A stretch of DNA of 10,370 nucleotides from Peptococcaceae bacterium (GTDB lineage: Bacteria > Bacillota > Desulfitobacteriia > Desulfitobacteriales > Syntrophobotulaceae): contig JAAYII010000307.1 of NCBI GenBank assembly GCA_012523535.1, forward strand, positions 1 through 10,370, in the 5' to 3' direction. A program made the position numbers and the translations under genes. This document shows, one piece after another, positions 7,129 to 10,370 of this stretch; position 1 is the first letter of the stretch; every line of letters begins with the position of its first letter. Below the pieces are notes generated by a model that was not told the origin of the DNA, ran no database searches, and saw nothing but the letters and a program-made list of their open reading frames with translations.

Positions 7129-7716
7129 CTACTTACGCCACGGAAAGTGAAAGGTAATTCCCAATCTCTCCAGCATCTCCGGTAATTTGGCTTGCCTCAG
7201 ACTATATAATTCCTCCACTAAGTCATCTCCGTCCATATATTTGATAGTCAATCCCTCTTGACTGACACTGGATATGTAGTTTTTAACCTTGTCGTTCAAA
7301 GGTGGGATCGTTATTATTAAACCGTTTTTTACACCATCCCCTATCATGGCGCCGACCAGTTTCTGTACCTCTCCTTTGTCAATTTCGTTATCCCATTTTT
7401 CAGGGTTTTCCAGGTTGCATTTAATGTAGACAATCTTTCCGTCTTTATATTGACCGGTTAAATCGACGCCGCTCTCCTTTAAGGCAGGGGAGGCTTGTAC
7501 CACCTGTAAACCCATCAATGCCAGGAGTTTGGCTATCCATTGCTCAAACTGCTTAGGGTCATTTTTGAACTTTCCAAAGCATTCGTGCTTGGCCACTACT
7601 TTTAATACTTCCAGCTCCGTCCTCATTTTTTCATATCTTTTGCTATACCATGTATAAAGCCTGTCAACAGCAAGAATGGAGGCCATGACTGTAATTAACC
7701 CCAACAAATAATTCAT
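7129..7716 (-). CDS. Membrane-anchored Mrr-like restriction-endonuclease-fold protein
   Basis: 195 aa. Residues about 3-17 are a hydrophobic anchor, followed by a basic, probably helical linker, then an Mrr_cat-like PD-(D/E)xK domain (about 55-170): QFEQWIAKLLALMGLQVV (helix with F57, E58, then strand), SGVDLTG with Asp85, KDGKIVYIKC with Lys99, a helix-rich part, GLIITIP (132-138) and a DGDDL segment. In active Mrr-family enzymes the lysine strand reads QxK or ExK; here Tyr97 replaces that Gln/Glu, so nuclease activity is uncertain. The ATG at 7716 has AGAGGTGA 6 nt upstream. It stands alone, with no methyltransferase or specificity gene, and diverges from the por operon. It could be a restriction-like nuclease tethered to the membrane or a DNA-binding protein that lost catalysis. 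Family assignment is by motif only. Confidence 0.78.
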   Translation of the reverse strand: MNYLLGLITVMASILAVDRLYTWYSKRYEKMRTELEVLKVVAKHECFGKFKNDPKQFEQWIAKLLALMGLQVVQASPALKESGVDLTGQYKDGKIVYIKCNLENPEKWDNEIDKGEVQKLVGAMIGDGVKNGLIITIPPLNDKVKNYISSVSQEGLTIKYMDGDDLVEELYSLRQAKLPEMLERLGITFHFPWRK

Positions 7717-7890
7717 TGCCTATCACCTCTTGTCTATTATTATTGACAACTTGTCCGACCGGCCAAACGCAGGCAGTTGGGGTGAGGCAAATTATTTTTA
7801 TGTTTGCTTGGAGTTAAATATGTTGCCGGGCCCTTTGCTTATTGGGCTTGAGGCCGGAATGAAAGTTATTGTCGTTATAAAGAAGTGCGG

Positions 7891-7922
7891 CAAAGGAAGA
7901 GCAGGCCCTCTTCTTTTGTTTG
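7891..7922 (+). terminator. Hairpin with T-rich tail in the por leader
   Basis: CAAAGGAAGAG (7891-7901) pairs with CTCTTCTTTTG (7908-7918): 11 bp with one G-U pair and a 6-nt loop. The tail TTTGTTG is only partly T. No + strand gene obviously needs a terminator here, so it may insulate por, or form part of a leader if transcription starts further upstream. Confidence 0.45.
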
Positions 7923-8003
7923 TTGCCCTTAAATCAATTAAGTAGAAAAATATAATGCTTCCCTGTCGAAAATGGTGTACAATAAAATGTTGTTATAGAT
8001 TAA

Positions 8004-8032
8004 TTAGGAAATTACCGAAATTTTTATATAAT
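8004..8032 (+). promoter_or_regulatory. Possible promoter of the por operon
   Basis: A perfect -10, TATAAT, lies at 8027-8032. At 17-nt spacing the -35 would be TTAGGA (8004-8009), only 3/6, so the element is weak or activator-dependent. The start codon is about 58 nt further on. Confidence 0.4.
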
Positions 8033-8073
8033 ATTCGCCAATGGCATTAAGGTAATAATTTTTTTATTTGTTT

Positions 8074-8081
8074 AAAGGAGG
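8074..8081 (+). promoter_or_regulatory. Ribosome binding site supporting the TTG start of porC
   Basis: AAAGGAGG lies 8 nt before the TTG at 8090. The encoded protein begins with the family-typical strand leading into GRGGQG, so the TTG start is well supported. Confidence 0.85.
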
Positions 8082-8089
8082 TTTAACCG

Positions 8090-8653
8090 TTGCGGGAAAT
8101 ACGTATACACGGAAGAGGCGGGCAAGGAGTTGTAACTTTGGCTGAACTGTTGGCCAAATCCGCTATCAAAACAGGCTTGGAAGCACAAACCCTTCCTTTT
8201 TTCGGTGTTGAACGCCGCGGAGCCGCGGTCAAAGCGGCTGTCCGTTTAGACCATACTCCGATCAAGGTCCGCTCTCAGTCATATAAACCCGGCATCTTGG
8301 TGCTGATGAGTGAAAATTTGCTCGAAATCGGTTTAGCCGACGGCATAGCCGATGAGGCCGTGATTGTAGTTAACACCGAGAAACCCTTACCGGTTGACAA
8401 ACGGCAATGGCTGGTGGAGGCGGAAAAAATCGCGGTCAAACATAATCTTGTTTTTGGTGGGGAGCCTTTTATCAATGTGCCTATGCTTGGGGCCCTTTGC
8501 CGTGTTCTGGACCTTCCTTTCCCCGTCCTGGAGGAAACCTTGCAGGAACAATGGAGTGAGGATAAAGCTAAGCCCAATATAGCCGCTGCCCGTGAGGCTT
8601 ATAATACCGTCTGGAGTGCCGGCCAAGCGAAGGAGGAAAACAGCAATGGATAA
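8090..8653 (+). CDS. porC: 2-oxoacid:ferredoxin oxidoreductase, gamma subunit
   Basis: 187 aa, matching the usual gamma-subunit length of about 180-190. The N-terminal HGRGGQGVVT (7-16) is the family hallmark, followed by a FFGVERRGAAVKAAVRLD segment (38-55) and PGILVLM (68-74), all typical of PorC/PorG. In this family the gamma subunit helps hold the CoA-dependent, TPP-dependent enzyme together and contributes to CoA handling. It starts at TTG 8090 behind a strong Shine-Dalgarno and is the first gene of a gamma-delta-alpha-beta operon; its last codons overlap porD by 8 nt. Pyruvate is the most likely substrate from the operon order, but 2-oxoisovalerate, 2-oxoglutarate or aryl 2-oxoacid enzymes share this subunit and cannot be excluded. 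Confidence 0.92.
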   Translation: MREIRIHGRGGQGVVTLAELLAKSAIKTGLEAQTLPFFGVERRGAAVKAAVRLDHTPIKVRSQSYKPGILVLMSENLLEIGLADGIADEAVIVVNTEKPLPVDKRQWLVEAEKIAVKHNLVFGGEPFINVPMLGALCRVLDLPFPVLEETLQEQWSEDKAKPNIAAAREAYNTVWSAGQAKEENSNG

Positions 8654-8903
8654 AAAAATTGTACAACCCATATCCCGTCCCGTTATCGGAGCCGGGGGAC
8701 TTACCGGTACTTGGCGGACCCACCGTCCGGTGGTGGATCCTTCCCTTTGCAACGCTTGCCTGTTATGTTGGATTTATTGTCCCGAGGCTGTCATTTCCAG
8801 AGAAGATCGGACCATTGATTATACCTATTGCAAAGGCTGCGGCATTTGTGCCGCCGAGTGTCCGAGGAAAGCTATTCACATGGAAAGAGAGGAATCGAGA
8901 TGA
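8646..8903 (+). CDS. porD: 2-oxoacid:ferredoxin oxidoreductase, delta (ferredoxin-like) subunit
   Basis: 85-aa ferredoxin-type subunit that passes electrons from the TPP site to external ferredoxin. Two complete [4Fe-4S] motifs are visible: CNACLLCWIYCP (C35, C38, C41, C45) and CKGCGICAAECP (C62, C65, C68, C72). The N-terminal extension, with the TGTWRTHRPVVD stretch (20-31), is typical of PorD and distinguishes it from a free ferredoxin. ATG 8646 has AAGGAGG at 8630-8636, so it is preferred to an in-frame ATG at 8592 that would lie within porC. It overlaps porC by 8 nt and porA by 4 nt (ATGA), pointing to tight translational coupling. Confidence 0.92.
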   Translation: MDKKIVQPISRPVIGAGGLTGTWRTHRPVVDPSLCNACLLCWIYCPEAVISREDRTIDYTYCKGCGICAAECPRKAIHMEREESR

Positions 8904-10027
8904 CGAAAATATTTGACAGCGGTAATGCAGCCTGTGCTTTAGCCGTTAGGGATGTGGGGGTTGATTTTGTTGCCGCTTACCCTATAACTCCCCAAACCTC
9001 GGTGGTGGAAAAAATTGCTTCATATATCGCTGAAGGGGAAATGGACGCCAAATACCTCCCCGTGGAATCCGAACACAGTGCCGCCAGCGCTGTAGCTGCG
9101 GCTTCCGCCGTAGGGGCCAGGGTGTTTACGGCCACATCTTCCCAGGGTTTGCTATATATGCATGAAATTCTTCATTATGCAGCCGGCGGCAGGCTGCCCA
9201 TAGTCATGGCCAATGTCAACCGGGCCGTCAATATGCCCTGGTGTTTGTATGTGGATCACCAGGATGCCGTCTCCCAGCGCGATACCGGCTGGATCCAGCT
9301 CTTTGCCGCTTCCAATCAGGAAATTTACGATACTGTTATCCTGGCCTATAAAGTGGCGGAAGAAGTGCAAATCCCGGTGATGGTCAATTATGACGGTTTT
9401 CTGGTTTCCCATTCTTCCATGCCTTTTGAAACCTTGGAACCAAGCAAAATACAGGAATTTTTGCCCCCTTTGAATCCGGCTTGGCGGCTCCATCCCCAGT
9501 GGGGAGGAACTTTCGGCAATGTAACCCCTTCCGAAGAATATGTTCCCTATCGTTATGCCTTAACCGAGGATCTTAAAAAGGCCGGAGAAGTGATTATGCG
9601 CTGCTTAAAAGAATATGAAAAACTGACCGGCCGCTGGCACGGCGGGTATTTTGAAACTTACCGGCCGGAAGGCGCCGAATACTTCCTTTTTTCCATGGGT
9701 TCCATGGGCAAAGAAATGGAAATCGCCGTCGACCTGCTCCGGGAGCAAGGTATTGCCGCCGCGGGCTTGAGACTGCGGGTATTTAATCCTTTCCCGGAAG
9801 AAGAACTGGCGGCTTTACTGCCTGCGGGAGCCAAGCTTTTGGTATTTGACCGCAACCTGGTATATGGTTCGGCCGGAGGCGCTTTGCTTCAATTGGCCAA
9901 AGCGGCCCTTTTTAACCGCCGCGATTCCTTACAGGTCACCGGAATTTCTCTGGGTCTTGGCGGCGAAGATCTTCCCGCTTCGGTACTGGTGGCCAAAGCC
10001 CGGGAAATGATGGAGGTGTGCAAATAA
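8900..10027 (+). CDS. porA: 2-oxoacid:ferredoxin oxidoreductase, alpha subunit
   Basis: 375 aa, close to the usual 380-400 aa. It carries the pyrimidine-binding (PYR) half of the TPP site. Visible motifs are FDSGNAACALAVRDVG (5-20), YPITPQT (27-33), the glutamate-containing PVESEHSA (54-61) and ATSSQGL, then the transketolase C-terminal-like domain with FSMGSMGKE, LRLRVFNPFP and VFDRNLVYGSAGG. ATG 8900 overlaps the porD stop as ATGA; an in-frame upstream start at 8828 would lie inside the porD ferredoxin motifs and is rejected. The region HPQWGGTFGNVTP, where substrate type may be reflected, gives no clear answer to me. With porC, porD and porB it forms the four-subunit enzyme that converts a 2-oxoacid plus CoA to acyl-CoA, CO2 and reduced ferredoxin. 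Confidence 0.93.
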   Translation: MTKIFDSGNAACALAVRDVGVDFVAAYPITPQTSVVEKIASYIAEGEMDAKYLPVESEHSAASAVAAASAVGARVFTATSSQGLLYMHEILHYAAGGRLPIVMANVNRAVNMPWCLYVDHQDAVSQRDTGWIQLFAASNQEIYDTVILAYKVAEEVQIPVMVNYDGFLVSHSSMPFETLEPSKIQEFLPPLNPAWRLHPQWGGTFGNVTPSEEYVPYRYALTEDLKKAGEVIMRCLKEYEKLTGRWHGGYFETYRPEGAEYFLFSMGSMGKEMEIAVDLLREQGIAAAGLRLRVFNPFPEEELAALLPAGAKLLVFDRNLVYGSAGGALLQLAKAALFNRRDSLQVTGISLGLGGEDLPASVLVAKAREMMEVCK

Positions 10028-10028
10028 C

Positions 10029-10370
10029 ATGAATATTAAAGAACTGCCGGACATTGAATATATTATCTCCGGCACGGGAGCCTGCGCCGGTTGCCCTTCC
10101 ACTATCGGCTTGCGCTTGGTGGGCAAAGCCCTGGGGGAAAACGCCATCTGGTTGTTGACTCCCTCCTGTGCCGTAGCCAGTATGGGCATGACCCCCAAGA
10201 CCTGTTATTCTTTTCCCGCTCTCAATATCTGTTTTGCCTCGGCCGGGGCTTCCGGCGGAGCCATCTCCATGGCTTTGGACGCTCTCTATGCCAAGAAAAA
10301 GCTGGAAGGTGAAAAGCCGGTTGTCTTTGCCTGGGTTGGAGACGGGGGGACATACGATATAGGTTTTCAG
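10029..10370 (+). CDS. porB: 2-oxoacid:ferredoxin oxidoreductase, beta subunit (3' partial)
   Basis: The first 114 residues of the TPP-binding beta subunit; the window ends mid-gene, and full PorB is usually about 300 aa. Visible are CAGC (C19, C22), the first two ligands of the beta-subunit [4Fe-4S] cluster, a possible further ligand C47 in TPSCAVAS, and the start of the TPP-diphosphate motif, GDGGTYD (104-110). ATG 10029 lies one base after the porA stop and has GGAGGTG at 10012-10018. The sequence departs from the commonest pyruvate-type wording after the CAGC (PSTIGLRL rather than a following Gly-rich form), so substrate type remains open. Confidence 0.92.
   Translation, partial: MNIKELPDIEYIISGTGACAGCPSTIGLRLVGKALGENAIWLLTPSCAVASMGMTPKTCYSFPALNICFASAGASGGAISMALDALYAKKKLEGEKPVVFAWVGDGGTYDIGFQ

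Larger units (their letters stand above)
7717..8089. other. Divergent intergenic region between the Mrr-like gene and por
   Basis: 373 nt without a convincing gene. It holds the - strand ribosome binding site for the Mrr-like gene (7723-7730), a hairpin at 7891-7918, a promoter-like TATAAT at 8027 and the porC Shine-Dalgarno. The + strand frame 7730-7945 has a TTG start without a ribosome binding site and runs through the hairpin, so I do not call it. Bases 7945-8070 are very AT-rich. Confidence 0.6.

Noticed and set aside
7821..7857. CCGG/GCCC...GGGC/CCGG partial hairpin
   Set aside because: Two 4-bp stems split by a 6-nt bulge and a 10-nt loop; not convincing as a regulatory RNA.
7730..7945. 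71-codon + strand frame, or a shorter ATG version from 7819
   Set aside because: TTG start without a ribosome binding site; the frame runs through a hairpin and has no recognisable domain. The shorter form has a GGAG upstream but the same problem.
1..10370. CRISPR array, tRNA/rRNA, insertion sequence, phage or toxin-antitoxin genes
   Set aside because: I looked for regularly spaced repeats, clover-leaf ends, transposase motifs and inverted-repeat ends and saw none.

Overview
The window reads as chromosomal DNA of an anaerobic, low-to-mid-GC Gram-positive bacterium, most likely Clostridia of the Peptococcaceae/Desulfitobacterium kind. This is an inference from strong AGGAGG-type ribosome binding sites, TTG starts, AT-rich intergenic DNA with Firmicutes-style terminators, a class A PBP, a four-subunit ferredoxin-dependent 2-oxoacid oxidoreductase and a molybdopterin transhydroxylase-like enzyme. 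No rRNA, tRNA, CRISPR array, transposase or phage gene is visible.

Layout. (1) About 2-3726, + strand: a two-gene operon for a molybdenum enzyme closely resembling pyrogallol-phloroglucinol transhydroxylase (AthL/AthS). The catalytic subunit carries an extra SCP2-like N-terminal domain and its true start lies left of the window. The small subunit overlaps it by ATGA, has Cys ligands for three [4Fe-4S] clusters and ends in a transthyretin/Cna-B-like beta domain. A good intrinsic terminator follows. (2) 3982-6102, +: a bifunctional class A penicillin-binding protein. (3) 6226-6420, +: an unrecognised 64-aa protein with a very good ribosome binding site. (4) 6748-6897, -: a 49-aa zinc-ribbon protein, easy to miss, with its own promoter; a strong bidirectional terminator at 6652-6692 separates it from the converging 64-aa gene. 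(5) 7129-7716, -: a membrane-anchored Mrr-like nuclease-fold protein with an altered catalytic motif. (6) 8090-10370, +: porC-porD-porA-porB (porB cut by the right edge), tightly overlapping genes for a CoA-dependent 2-oxoacid:ferredoxin oxidoreductase.

How they fit together. The first operon probably performs non-redox hydroxyl transfer or a related reaction on polyhydroxylated aromatics in the cytoplasm. The last operon links 2-oxoacid (probably pyruvate) oxidation to reduced ferredoxin and acyl-CoA. Both fit a strict anaerobe using aromatic or fermentative substrates, but nothing in the sequence links them directly. The central genes (PBP, small proteins, Mrr-like protein) look like independent units. 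The most interesting points are the SCP2-like fusion on the molybdoenzyme, the degenerate membrane-bound Mrr-like protein, the hidden zinc-ribbon gene and two sets of unexplained short direct repeats. I do not see a clearly new multi-gene system.
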